DNA from: Purpureocillium takamizusanense
Taxonomy: Eukaryota > Ascomycota > Sordariomycetes > Hypocreales > Ophiocordycipitaceae
Direction of reading: 5' to 3'
DNA: 64,000 bases
Assembly (NCBI RefSeq): GCF_022605165.1
Contig: NC_063071.1
Span: 2,666,001 to 2,730,000 of the forward strand
Numbering within the stretch: position 1 is the first letter of the stretch; each line of letters opens with the position of its first letter. Shown here piece after piece: positions 11,374-21,689 of the stretch. A program made the translations under genes and the position numbers. A model generated the notes under the pieces. That model worked only from the letters and a program-made list of their open reading frames with translations. It was not told where the DNA came from and did not search any database.

Positions 11374-12407
11374 GCTGGCTGCGTGCAGTCGCTTCGCGGC
11401 TTTCTTTTACTCTCTTTCTGTCTGTCTCTGTCTTCTTTTTTATAAGTATCTCGGGTGGTTGAGAACGGTAAGGGGCGTGGATAGGTGCAGGGTTATGTCC
11501 AATGCGTATGTATAAAAGACGAGAGCCGACCGCTGACGACTTGGTGGATCTGCCATCTATTGCTCTGCCGCTCATGACAGCGACTGGGGCTTCCCGCGCC
11601 GTGCTTTTATATCTTCATCCTGTCCCATGAGTGCGTGTAAATTGCACCGCGCGCCCTCCGCAGTCATGCGCATGCACACGCAACCGGCGTCGTCTACCCG
11701 CCCATCCCGCCGTCCTCGTCGGTCGCGCCTCTCCGCGGTGGGAGGGGGTGCCAGGGAAGTGCGTAATAGTAATTTGCCTATATACACGAGCATGCCCTGC
11801 CACGATGGTGGGTGGTGGGTGGTGTACGCAAGAACTTTACGCTAGCTGCGTGATAGAGACCGCGAGTTGCGTTGCGCGGCAGCGAGTCTCCTTGCCGTTA
11901 GCTCGGCGACGATCTGCTGGTGCCCGGGGTCGTGCCCTGAATCGTCAGCGAGGCGTGATATAGGCTTGTCAACGACGAGCGGGCAGATGAGCGTGATGAT
12001 TGATCACTGACGAGGAAAGGCCATGCATGGCACTCGTTGATGCTTTGCTTCAGTCAAGAGCAAGAGCTGAGTAAAATAAACTTCCTGTCTTGAAGAGATC
12101 GTGGTGAGCCTCGTACTAACTCTGCCGCGCGCGCGCGCAACTGTAACGCACCCAGTCTTTCGATCGACTCTTGCCCGTTCTAATCTCACGGCTGACAATC
12201 TGTTAACTTGTCGACATCCTACAAGGTCATGACAATTTCTGCAACGTCGTGATAGCTACGTATGCGTAATAAGGTAATAAAACCTCATGCAACAACACAC
12301 CCAGAAGCTCGTTCGCAACGCTCCGTCAGCCATGTGCCTAGTGTTATAATTCGTGCGGTGCTGCGGTATCTGCCTCGTTTAGACATACACATACACAGGT
12401 GCCACCC

Positions 12408-12479
<72 letters not shown>

Positions 12480-13772
12480 ATGTAGATTGAACAGCATGTC
12501 TCTTTTTTGTCTGTAGTTAGATCGACTACATATGGGCATGTTATCCATCATCCCATCATGCCCGTTTGTCAAACCTCCTCAAAATCACCACGTCCATGCA
12601 AGGCTTAAACAGAGCATCGAAATCGTCTCAAGATAATCATGCGAGCGGGCGACGACCATCAAGTACAATATCGTGACCTACGACCCAAGCTGTTCGCTTT
12701 GAGCTTCGCTCGGGCTATATATATAAAATCCCGGCGTTTGGTGTGCGCGTTTGTCACTTGTCGAGTCGTCACCCTCTCGCCCACGCCCGACAGAGAGCAA
12801 GCATGCATGCGTGCGCGGTCACGCTCCAACCAACCCCGTAACGACGCAGGTCTCTTTCTTATAACCAACGATCAATCTGAAACGCGACATCCAACTCAGG
12901 AGTCACAGAGTACAGTACTCGGTTATAACAGAGCCCAGAGGCGATTCACAATATTCCACTCCCGACGCAGACTCTCACCCGCAAAGCATCTTCACTCGGC
13001 TGCCGCCGCGGGCACCCCTTTGAGACACCGAATGCGGACGCGAACGCGCTGCACAGACGAGCAGTCACGCAGTCAGTCGCTCTGATCACGTATGAATGAG
13101 CTCGCTTCACCCGAAACCCTCGCTCATTGCCTGTCTCTCGTCACAGCCTGTCCGCACCTGACCGCGGGGCAATGTGGCCAGGCTTAGTCTGTAATTGGGA
13201 CTGACTTGCTTGCTTCCTCTATTCCGCTGCACCAGCTGACATCCCCCCTTCTGTTCGCGGCTCCGAACTTGGCACACCACGGGCATGACACTTCGGTTTG
13301 CACCGGAGTGCATGCGAACCTCCTACAGGCAACCTGCTTCATCAGGCCCGGCACCTCTCCAACGCGGGCATAAATCCTGGCCATGGCATGTTCGTGCCGC
13401 GCAATTCACTGCCGCTGAGCGCGCGTTGCTGCCGCGGCAACAGCTGCTCTGCCCCGAGTCAATGGCACCAAATGCCTATTGTTCAGTCTCTCTTAAAACG
13501 GGCATATTCAACCACGCCCATTCACCTGTACTGATCCGAGCAAACGGCCCGCCAGCTGGCAGCATATAAGTTCGCCGAATGGCACCCTCTCCCGCATGGC
13601 AGAGGCTCATCTCTCAACAACTCCTCCGAATCCAAACCTGCCACAGTTTCACGCCACTTTCAGGCTCCATCTTGTCCACCAACTTTGACCCTTGCCATCA
13701 GCTGTTGGCGTCGCCTTGCTTAGAACCCAACAGGTCGGCTCGGCTCGCGCGGCGCGCAGCCAGGCTTTCAGC
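11374..13772. other. 2.4 kb spacer with long AG microsatellite
   Basis: I find no convincing gene on either strand. It contains the AG repeat at 12411-12474 and many short out-of-frame ORFs. The last 300 bp are C-rich and form the probable promoter/5' UTR of the RRM gene. Confidence 0.5.
12411..12474. repeat. (AG)32 microsatellite
   Basis: This is a perfect AG dinucleotide run of about 64 bp. The arginine/glutamate ORFs across it are repeat artefacts. Confidence 0.95.
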
Positions 13773-15560
13773 ATGGAACGCCGGCAAGACCAGGGATCAA
13801 AGAATCGCAAAGGCCTCGTCGTGGACACGAGCGGCCTCTTTGCTGCAGGGCCTGCTTCGTCGGAAGGGTCTTCGGCGCGCTTCACGCCCAGTCCGTATGA
13901 TCTGCGGTACTTTCCTCGAGGCGAAAGGCCTCGCACTCCGACTCAATACCACGACGATGTCGCCTTCAACTCGGCCAACGGCACGGCAGCAACTCAAGTC
14001 CATGACCTCACCCGCGGCGACTTGACGGAATCGTTTCCCCCATCCAACGAATCAGCCTGGCCACAAGTCCACCTTGTTCCGCGCGACCTTGCCCGTCTCA
14101 ATCAACAGCTGGCCGATAGCACGTATGGCTCGTACGAGTCTCCCATTTCTCGAAAGTACGGCCACATCGGCAGCTCTTTTCTTCAGCACGAGCCAAGCCT
14201 GGCTACCTTGGACAAGGCAACAGACGACCTCGGCCGCGCCATCCAGTCTCCGCCATACGACCTGAAGCAGCGACAAGAACCACCCTTCTCGACATCGGTG
14301 TTCACGACCATGGAGCCAATACACACTGCTACCACCTCATCTCCTCTTGCCGCACCGTTCTGGCATCAGCGCTCAACATCTGTACCGAGAATTGGGCCTA
14401 GCAGTCTGCCAACCGGACTGTCAAGCGCGATGCAGAACTCTTGGGCCGCCGGAGACCCGTTTTCGTCTCCTCGGATGAGAAAATCTGGCGCATCATCTCT
14501 GGATCCGAGCATTGTTGAGAATGGCGGCGAGAGCCAGTCTTACATTGAGGACCCTGGGCAACAGGGCGCCTTCGACATGCAGCAGCTGCGTGTAGCACTC
14601 CCCGTGCTACCTGAATACCAGCAGGCTCAGGGACGCAACAGCAAAAGACACCACTTGTCCCACAGTTTGAGCCGATTGAGCAAAGAGTCTTCGTTTCCAA
14701 AGGTCAGTCGCAGTGCCTCTGCCACGCACCCCGCGCCCGTGCCTGCGGTTCCCACGGCGTACCCGTCAAGGGGCAGTCGGAGCCTTTCGGTACCCGGCTT
14801 TACCCCGATGCGGGCTTGCCTGACAGCAACCGAGGATGAGAATGCCCATGGACAGTCCGTTGCGCGGTCACTTCCGAGCAGCCAGGCGTGCTGCTCGTCG
14901 AAATTCTCCGTGCGGTACAAGGGCATGCACACAACTAAGAATGCCAGCAACGATACTCTGCCCGACAGACTGAACTGTTCCATCTGGATCACCAATCTTC
15001 CCCAAGACATCACGTACGCGGAGCTGCTCGAGAGCGTCGGATCCCGTGGCCGCATCTTCTGCTCCTTCATCAACAGCCCCGACGGGGTCAAGTTCCACAC
15101 GGCCGCCGCCAAAGTCGTCTTTTTCAAGCCTGGCCCAGCGCAGAGGCTCCGTGACGAGGCAGCTCATCCGGGCTTCTACGTCCGCGGCCATCGAACGCGC
15201 ATCACCTTGAACCGTATCAAGAGCAGCGAGGTGCCCGTGGCTGGACGTAACTGCCGCGTCCTCATCATCACCGGGCGAGATGACTTTGTCAACGAGCAGA
15301 CGTTGCGCGAGTGGTTCGACAGACGTATTGTATGGCAGGGGGACGGGGTTATTGAGCTCATCCATGCGAGGGGCCGGACGGTGCTCGAGTGGCGATTCGG
15401 CTCGTACAGAAATCAGGCCGAGATGGCCAAGCTCGCGCTCGAGAAGGACCGCCCGGTGGGCTTGGAACATGTCGAGTTTGGGTTCGACCCGAATGAAGTC
15501 GGAGCTGATGACATGTCGTCGTACGCAATCGCGGCGGAGCGCATTCAAGGCAAGTACTGA
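13773..15560 (+). CDS. RRM-domain RNA-binding protein
   Basis: The first in-frame ATG (MERRQDQGSKN) gives 595 residues; the open frame extends further upstream but has no ATG. The N-terminal 380 residues are Ser/Pro-rich and disordered. An RNA-recognition motif starts near residue 401, with the RNP2-like strand CSIWITNLPQDITYAELL and an RNP1-like AAAKVVFF strand. A second, divergent alpha/beta unit follows (CRVLIITGRDDFVNEQTLREWF). The layout resembles a fungal group of mostly uncharacterised proteins with a long disordered N-terminus and C-terminal RRMs. It is likely nuclear or cytoplasmic mRNA-binding. No intron is visible. Confidence 0.75.
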   Translation: MERRQDQGSKNRKGLVVDTSGLFAAGPASSEGSSARFTPSPYDLRYFPRGERPRTPTQYHDDVAFNSANGTAATQVHDLTRGDLTESFPPSNESAWPQVHLVPRDLARLNQQLADSTYGSYESPISRKYGHIGSSFLQHEPSLATLDKATDDLGRAIQSPPYDLKQRQEPPFSTSVFTTMEPIHTATTSSPLAAPFWHQRSTSVPRIGPSSLPTGLSSAMQNSWAAGDPFSSPRMRKSGASSLDPSIVENGGESQSYIEDPGQQGAFDMQQLRVALPVLPEYQQAQGRNSKRHHLSHSLSRLSKESSFPKVSRSASATHPAPVPAVPTAYPSRGSRSLSVPGFTPMRACLTATEDENAHGQSVARSLPSSQACCSSKFSVRYKGMHTTKNASNDTLPDRLNCSIWITNLPQDITYAELLESVGSRGRIFCSFINSPDGVKFHTAAAKVVFFKPGPAQRLRDEAAHPGFYVRGHRTRITLNRIKSSEVPVAGRNCRVLIITGRDDFVNEQTLREWFDRRIVWQGDGVIELIHARGRTVLEWRFGSYRNQAEMAKLALEKDRPVGLEHVEFGFDPNEVGADDMSSYAIAAERIQGKY

Positions 15561-15786
15561 GAGTTTGGTACGAATGTGATGGTGATTGAACGAGGGTTCG
15601 ATACGATGAGGACCAAGTAGCTGGCGGTTTGCCGACTCTGTGTGCAGTGAGGAACTTTCGGACGTGCCAAAGTTGGTGGTTAGAGTGCCGCCGTTAGTGG
15701 CGTGTGGTTTGAGCCGGTAGCGTTGCCCCTGAATAAAGAAATGTTCCCCGATAATCAGTGAATTCATGACGGCGTTGACGCAAGCA

Positions 15787-17754
15787 TCATTCCTCCAAGT
15801 CTCCCCAATATGTTTTGAGGTCTTCCGCCCGCCACTTTGTCCTCCACCCACTCTTGCGCTCGATTTTGTCAAGCAGTTCCAGGATGGCTCGGTGCTCTTC
15901 GGGGTGGCTCATGCACCGCCCTGCAACCCACAAAGGTTGAATGCCATTTGTCCACGCTCCGTGGTGCTCATTAGACATGCTGATGGCGCAAACTCTTCGC
16001 GCGTGCCAGAGGATGGTGCGTGGTCGGGGACTTAGTCTCACGCCTGGTGGCTGGTTCTGCAGCATGAGCAAGGCGGCTGTATGGTAGAGCTGGTTTCCAG
16101 ATATGGCGGCAGGGTTGGAGAAAATGACTGTCGGGAACGGGGACTTGGCGGACGAGGGTATTGTCACGATGGGAAGCAGTGGAGGCGGGCGGGCGTCGTG
16201 CCACTCTGATACATAGCGCCAAAGCTTGTACCACCGCGTCCGAAATGAAGGATCAGATCGGTTTCCGACGTGCAACGCGGCCGTATCGGACAGAGGAGCA
16301 AGCAAGTCGAGCACCTGGGCAGTGAGGTAGACGGCATAGTTGGACCAGCTGGTGAAGTCTTGGACGGCTCGAAACCTGTGCACGTCCGAATCGAGGTCGT
16401 TATGACTGTTGCTCAGATTGGATGCCCAGTGCGACACGGGAATGAGCGTAGTAACGGAAGAGATTAGGCCGCCGCAGACGTCCATGCGGGCAAAGCACCA
16501 GAACAGGGCCTGGTCGACACCACCAACAAATCCATTTATGCCAACGGCTTCCATGAGGCTGGCGCAGCCGTCCAGATGACGCTGCCAGGCCTTGGGAGAG
16601 CAACTCATCATCTCAAGAACACAGAGAATCACGCACGAAGCAATGACGGCGGTGCTGCGCGAGGGAAGGTGTGGGAGAAGGTGGTGAATGGCCTGTTGAT
16701 ACAAAGCGAGAGATCGGTCAGTCGGCGAGGTATTCTCCTTGAGCTCCATCTGACGCGCAGAGAGCGCGAGAATGGCATAGCGCAAGTGATGGTGGTCAGG
16801 AGCCATGGTAGGAAGGATTTGCTGAAAATGGCGATCGTTGTCAAACTTGTCGAGCCAAGGAGACACCGTGTCGAACCAGTTCCGCCACAGGACACACTCA
16901 TCCTCCTTGGACAGCAAGGAAGGCACCTCGACCACGGAGGCGGGCAGCTCCAGTGGACATTCTGGGACCTTGCCTTGATCTTGCGAGGAGCCATCATGGT
17001 CGTCGAGCTCGAGTCTCGGGGTCGCCTGGCGAGTCGGGGCATTCGACTTGACTTCGTGGATGAGATGACTGCGCAAAGTCGAATGCAGCTCGTGGTAGGC
17101 AGAGCCGGGGAGGAAGATGCCGTCCTCAGTAGAGCTTGTTCCGTCGGGAGTAATAACCTGGAGTTGCTGGTCCAAGTAATCGGGAACGTCGAGGCCGATA
17201 GGCAGGGGTGGCGACTGTTGCCCGCCTTGGCTGAAGTAAAGGAGGTTGGCGACGGCGCTCTCGGTCTGGCGCTGGGTACTTGGGGAGCCATTCGTCGCGG
17301 TCAGACAGGAATTGGTGTCTCGATCGAGAGAACGAGTTGGAAAAGGTGAGGCTTGGTCACAAGCAACGGGTGGAGTGACCAGAATGTGAGTATCTGCGTC
17401 CCCACGCCCATCCTGGCACTCTTCCGGCGAGATGCGGAGCTGGTCCGGCGGCGGCGACAGGACCTTGTAGCCGCGAATCACGTTGGACGTGACGTCAAGA
17501 ATTTGATATCCTTTCGGAGGCCGCCTTCTCGTCCGAGCCATGGACGGGTGCGAGCCGTCGAGGCAGCGGGCGTTTTCGGCGCGAAAGGTGAGGCGGAGGC
17601 CCCATTCGCAGGGTTGGCCGCGACGGCAACAGGCGCCGCAAGAAGGGCGGCGCTCGTCGCACTTGCGCTTCTTGCGACGACACGCGAGGCATCCGGTGCG
17701 CGTACGAATTCGTTTGGCGGGCGCAGAGCCGGACGCGGACGGCGAGGAGTCCAT
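15787..17754 (-). CDS. Zn2Cys6 transcription factor with fungal-specific C-terminal domain
   Basis: This is an intronless 655-residue regulator. The binuclear zinc cluster is complete: Cys22, 25, 32, 39, 42 and 49 with spacing CX2CX6CX6CX2CX6C and a basic RRKKRK stretch between. The long C-terminal part carries the 'fungal specific transcription factor domain 2' pattern (PF11951-like: WRNWFDTVSPWLDKFDN, then LRYAILALSARQMEL). It should bind CGG-type DNA sites in the nucleus. Its 3' end lies 226 bp from the convergent RRM gene, and its start faces the 3' end of the ADP-ribosylglycohydrolase gene. No target pathway can be inferred from these neighbours. Confidence 0.92.
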   Translation of the reverse strand: MDSSPSASGSAPAKRIRTRTGCLACRRKKRKCDERRPSCGACCRRGQPCEWGLRLTFRAENARCLDGSHPSMARTRRRPPKGYQILDVTSNVIRGYKVLSPPPDQLRISPEECQDGRGDADTHILVTPPVACDQASPFPTRSLDRDTNSCLTATNGSPSTQRQTESAVANLLYFSQGGQQSPPLPIGLDVPDYLDQQLQVITPDGTSSTEDGIFLPGSAYHELHSTLRSHLIHEVKSNAPTRQATPRLELDDHDGSSQDQGKVPECPLELPASVVEVPSLLSKEDECVLWRNWFDTVSPWLDKFDNDRHFQQILPTMAPDHHHLRYAILALSARQMELKENTSPTDRSLALYQQAIHHLLPHLPSRSTAVIASCVILCVLEMMSCSPKAWQRHLDGCASLMEAVGINGFVGGVDQALFWCFARMDVCGGLISSVTTLIPVSHWASNLSNSHNDLDSDVHRFRAVQDFTSWSNYAVYLTAQVLDLLAPLSDTAALHVGNRSDPSFRTRWYKLWRYVSEWHDARPPPLLPIVTIPSSAKSPFPTVIFSNPAAISGNQLYHTAALLMLQNQPPGVRLSPRPRTILWHARRVCAISMSNEHHGAWTNGIQPLWVAGRCMSHPEEHRAILELLDKIERKSGWRTKWRAEDLKTYWGDLEE

Positions 17755-18263
17755 ACCGACGTCGCGACGTTGGCCACGGTGATAGTGATGCTGGAGAGTC
17801 TAGACAAAAGGGAAAGCGGGCGGTTACGGCAGGCGTAGCCGCTCCAGAGATCACGGCTTGCTGGCGCTTCCTTCCTGTTTTGGATACAGTGGGTGTAAGG
17901 AAGGAGTGGCACCCGCGCGTGCCTGCCTGCACCATCGGGGCTACACGTAAAGCCGTGATTTTGCTCGCGGAAAAATCGCCCTTGATACTTTAGTAGCATA
18001 TCGATACTTGATTGTCAGGCAACGGTACGGACGAGATGTACATATTGGCTGTCAAGCCATACTCGGGAAAAGACAGGCGTGGAGGACATAAGACAGGCTG
18101 TAGATGCAGCGACATCGGCGGAAGCAGGTGAGGTGGCAATCTGACCGCAACCCAAACGGGAATGTCCAAGCGACCCTCCACAGCGACGAGCCAGGCTGCC
18201 AGATCATCAAATCATCACAAGGCCAACTGTTCGTCCTCGTCATCCTGCATTCCACCATCTGCT
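17755..18263. other. promoter spacer of the Zn2Cys6 gene
   Basis: This holds the regulator's upstream region and the 3' flank of the next minus-strand gene. Nothing distinct is recognised. Confidence 0.5.
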
Positions 18264-19592
18264 TCATTTCTTCCACTTGTACCACTTCTTGTCCTCCGTC
18301 TTGGTAACCCTCCTCTTCGCCTCTTGCTCCTGCTCCGCCATCCACGCCTGTAGCACCATCACTTTCCTCTCCATGTCTGCCTCGGACGGCATGCCGCCTC
18401 GCCCGCCGTCCCGCGCCGTCTCCTTGTCCGCCGATCCGACATAACCGCCGTCGGCGACGCCTAGCATCTGGCACAGGCCCTCCGCTTTGCCCATCAACCA
18501 CGCGCCGTGCCGCAGCCCCTCGCGCCAGTGGGCGGGGAGGTTCGCATAGCCCAGGTATGCGCCAAGCAGCGCGCCGGCGAAGCAGGCGTTTGTGTCGGCG
18601 TCGCCGCCGAGCATGATGAGGTCCGTGATGAGCGGCTCAAACGTCGACGCGCGGGACGTGAGCGTACCGTTCGAGGTGCCGCGCATGGCGAGGCGGAGGA
18701 GATGCAGGCCCGAGCCGAGCGTCTTGTAGACGTAGCCCATCTTGCAGCTGTCGTCCAGCTCCAAGTCCTCGAGGTATGCAACCTTGATGTGCCTTTTCAG
18801 CTCCGCAGTGTCGAGACTCGGCTCGTCGTGCCTTTCTGGGTCGCTCTGCAGCGCCCGCTCCTGATACCTAGCGTACCAATTGATGGCCGTGTCAACCATG
18901 CTGTCAATGTCTGCCTCGGAACGCACCTCCTGCAATACCAGGCCACGCACGAGGGCGGTGCCAATAGCACAAGAGACGACGCAGCGAGGATCGACGTGCG
19001 TCACGCCTGAGAATGCGGCGGCAAGCTCAAATGTCTCCTCGACGCTCTTATCCAGACACACCAGCCCCAACGGATGCGTCCGCATCAGACTGCCGTTCGG
19101 TGCCGCATTATACTTGGTCGTGACCCAGTGCCGCCGCGCAGTACCCTCTGGGTCGTCGAGATACGTCTTTGTCCTCACGATGGCGCCCACCGTGCGTCCC
19201 AGGCCCAGCGGAAGCGTGTCGAGCGGGAGAAAGCCAAATTGCACCCACGTGTGCAGCCTTGCAGCAAGGTCCTTGGGGTCCAGCGCCTTGAGGTCGCCGT
19301 GCAAGCACGAGAGCAGGAGCAGCATCGTGTGGTCGGTGTCATCGGTCCAGTCGCCCGGCTGGTGCGGCCCTCGGTGCGAGTCCCTGCGGAAGGGCGTCGC
19401 CTGCGACGCGGGAGACAGGATGAACTTGCGCGACGGATACGCCGTTGTTGACATTTCGCCGGATAGAAACTCGGTGTAGAGACCGATGGCGTCGCCCAGC
19501 GCGGAGCCGACGAGGCAGCCGACGATGCTGTCGTGGAGGCCCGCCCTTGCCAGCCGTTGCGCACCGTCCTGTGATAGTTGCAGCTTGTCCAT
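18264..19592 (-). CDS. ADP-ribosylglycohydrolase (ARH/DraG-like)
   Basis: This is a 442-residue single-exon protein. ADP-ribosylglycohydrolases remove ADP-ribose from proteins or related adducts using a binuclear magnesium site. Both metal-binding signatures are present: the N-terminal helix GCLVGSALGDAIG with WTDDTDHTM (TDDTD at residues 83-87), and the C-terminal GGDADTNACFAGALLGAYLG motif starting at residue 329. The all-helical fold between them and the overall length fit the family. The Lys/Trp-rich tail after about residue 400 is extra and probably disordered. Substrate specificity (arginine, serine, or small-molecule ADP-ribose) is not readable from sequence. No signal peptide is seen. 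Confidence 0.92.
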   Translation of the reverse strand: MDKLQLSQDGAQRLARAGLHDSIVGCLVGSALGDAIGLYTEFLSGEMSTTAYPSRKFILSPASQATPFRRDSHRGPHQPGDWTDDTDHTMLLLLSCLHGDLKALDPKDLAARLHTWVQFGFLPLDTLPLGLGRTVGAIVRTKTYLDDPEGTARRHWVTTKYNAAPNGSLMRTHPLGLVCLDKSVEETFELAAAFSGVTHVDPRCVVSCAIGTALVRGLVLQEVRSEADIDSMVDTAINWYARYQERALQSDPERHDEPSLDTAELKRHIKVAYLEDLELDDSCKMGYVYKTLGSGLHLLRLAMRGTSNGTLTSRASTFEPLITDLIMLGGDADTNACFAGALLGAYLGYANLPAHWREGLRHGAWLMGKAEGLCQMLGVADGGYVGSADKETARDGGRGGMPSEADMERKVMVLQAWMAEQEQEAKRRVTKTEDKKWYKWKK

Positions 19593-19933
19593 TGCGCTTC
19601 AAGTAGGTATGCAGTGATTGCTACGATGGTGATGCCCTGGGATATTATATGAGTTCTTGAGCTGGAGCCTGCCAAGGCAGCCACGAAGCGATGAATGAGC
19701 CTCTCCAGACGCTGGGCACACAGAGAGGTCAAGCATCGATCCACGCCGCTAAGCTCAGCCGCAGCAACATTTTGAGGCTAGAATGACCGTCTCAATGGTT
19801 TGGCACGATTCAAGGTTCGCACATTGATGATTCTTGTGTGATCGATTGCTATGGTGTGCGAGGGAGCGGCGGTGCCACGCCGTGTGAGGTCAGAGCTCGA
19901 GGTCACGATATCTCGCTCTTCCTATAACCGTTT
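19593..19933. other. spacer between ADP-ribosylglycohydrolase start and SDR pseudogene
   Basis: This is the probable promoter region of the minus-strand hydrolase. Nothing else is recognised. Confidence 0.5.
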
Positions 19934-20900
19934 TCATGTGCCAAGTGAAGGCAGACACGCGGCTAGCGTTTTGAAGCCCTCTGGTGACCCGAGTCTGCCT
20001 AGCAGCGACTCTGGTAGCCACTCGTCCTTGACATCGGGGCTTTCTGCGAGCAACTGGTCTGTCATGACCGTTCGTCCCAGCCGCCGAGGTCAGAGGATGT
20101 GCCGATGGCACTATGTCGAACTCGGAGTAAAGGGGGTCAGTCAGTCACCGCTTACACCAGGGGAATATCGTGTTGACGCGGATGTCGTATTCGACCCATC
20201 ACTTCGCGAGGGGCCGGGACACTTGCTGCACGGCCGCCTCGCTCGAGTTCTAGAACGCCGTGCATGTGAGGCCCTGCTCATCTCATCACCACCATCAGCT
20301 CACCGGTCAGATTCTCCTACGGTTTCACAGCACATACATGTCTCCCGCGTTTCAATTCGACTCACCCGATTTGTAATATATTGGACGATTTGCCGGCAGC
20401 TCAAGGCAACATCCCCGGCCGCCGTGTGCCTGCGCTTGCGGAACGCGCCCCGTGCCGCCCCCCCCGCGCCAGCCTGTCAAGGCCGGCAACCGGGGATGGT
20501 ATGTGCGTCTCCCTCCCAGCGCCTGCGTCTGCTACTGGAAGCCGGGGCAGGCGATGCAGGACCCGAGAGCGGCGCCCCTTGCGCCTCCGCTTCAGCCGCA
20601 ATGTCGGGGACGCTGACTGGCCCCCACAACTGTGTCGTTACCTGTGGCATCGCAGATGCGGTGCGACGCAATAAAGGTCCTGTTGGTGGTGGCGTTGGTG
20701 ATGGTGGCTCCGGCGGCCTTGTCGACTCTTGTCCATTCATGGTCTGGAGATGGTAGCACGTCCAGGGCACGCGACGCCGCGGCACGCCTCGACGACGGGC
20801 CTTTGCCATGGTATGGCCGAGGCCCCGGCCGCCTTTCGGAATGACGACCGTCTTGCCGGTGAGGCAGAAGACGGGTAGGACCGTGGTGGCGGCTGACAGT
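19934..20900 (-). pseudogene. decayed short-chain dehydrogenase/reductase (SDR)
   Basis: Pieces of an SDR appear in the correct order on the minus strand but in different frames. They are the NAD(P)-binding loop near 20860-20810 (LTGKTVVI, then KGGRGLG), a strand-two piece near 20780 (LDVLPSP), an IAAEAEAQGAPLSG piece near 20640, the catalytic-helix region at 20258-20200 (NSSEAAVQQ), an IRVNTI strand near 20180, and a C-terminal piece at 20065-19934 (SLLGRLGSPE). The YxxxK active site reads stop-N-S-S-E: the Tyr codon is TAG at 20252-20250 and Lys became Glu. Several frameshifts and stops separate the pieces, so no functional product is possible. It resembles fungal sorbose/xylulose-reductase-type SDRs, but the substrate is unknown. 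There is no obvious C-to-T bias of the kind left by repeat-induced point mutation. Confidence 0.85.
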
Positions 20901-21689
20901 GTCTGGTGTGTTGCAGGGATCCGATGTAAGGGGCGCTCGGGATCGTGGACGATGGAGGGGACCATGACAGTCTTCAGGCAGGTACGCGACGAATCATGAT
21001 TGAGTCGCGATGGAGCTCTTCGTATTAGAGTATGGGCTTTCAAGTTGAGTTGTACGGGTCAGATTAAGGGTCAATGACTGAAGAGAGAACATCTGAGGAG
21101 ATGAGCATGGCCCCAGTTCACGGCTCAGCAACGTTTCAGCAACATGAAGATTCGAACGTTCCTTCGTTTCCTAACCAAGTAATAGTCGGATCCGCAGGTC
21201 CAAGACCAACCCCAATCTCACGAGCACACTTTCTTTTTTTGTTCTACCTGCTCGGCTGCGACGGCAATTGGAGGCATCGCGAGTTGCGTACAGGGATAGT
21301 GTGGCACGCATCGTTCAGGCACGGTGCGACTTGAGTAAGATTGAAACGCTAGTATTTAGATATAAGGATACTCGTAACTAGACCTGCACGAAGGCTTAGG
21401 ACCTGCATGTTTCTCCTGGCAGAGTACAACGCTGTGTTGGCTGCAGCATATACTAGGTGGCGTAGCTCAGCCGCATGGAAGAAAAGGGGCAGCGTTAGAT
21501 AGCATGACGGCAAGCCAGCTACTTCATTCAAGACTCTACTCCGTACGCTATTAAGTACCACATAATTAGTACAAAAGCTTTCCGAGCGAGATTCGGAATC
21601 TTCAGCGCTGCGTCTCCTTTTTTCCCCCACAGCTCCTGTTTCGCGCATCGCATTCGCGCCCGTTGCAGTAGCACCGTTCCCTCCTCTTG
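20901..21689. other. spacer upstream of the 814-residue membrane protein gene
   Basis: No gene is seen. The stretch is less GC-rich than the surrounding coding DNA. Confidence 0.5.

Noticed and set aside
12262..12572. Arg-Glu and Leu-Ser repeat ORFs
   Set aside because: They are translations of the AG microsatellite only.
13692..13772. Upstream extension of the RRM protein
   Set aside because: The frame is open but contains no ATG; the first ATG is at 13773.
19851..20756. 301-codon plus-strand open frame
   Set aside because: It lies antisense to the SDR pseudogene, has no motif, and its composition matches the reverse of decayed coding DNA.
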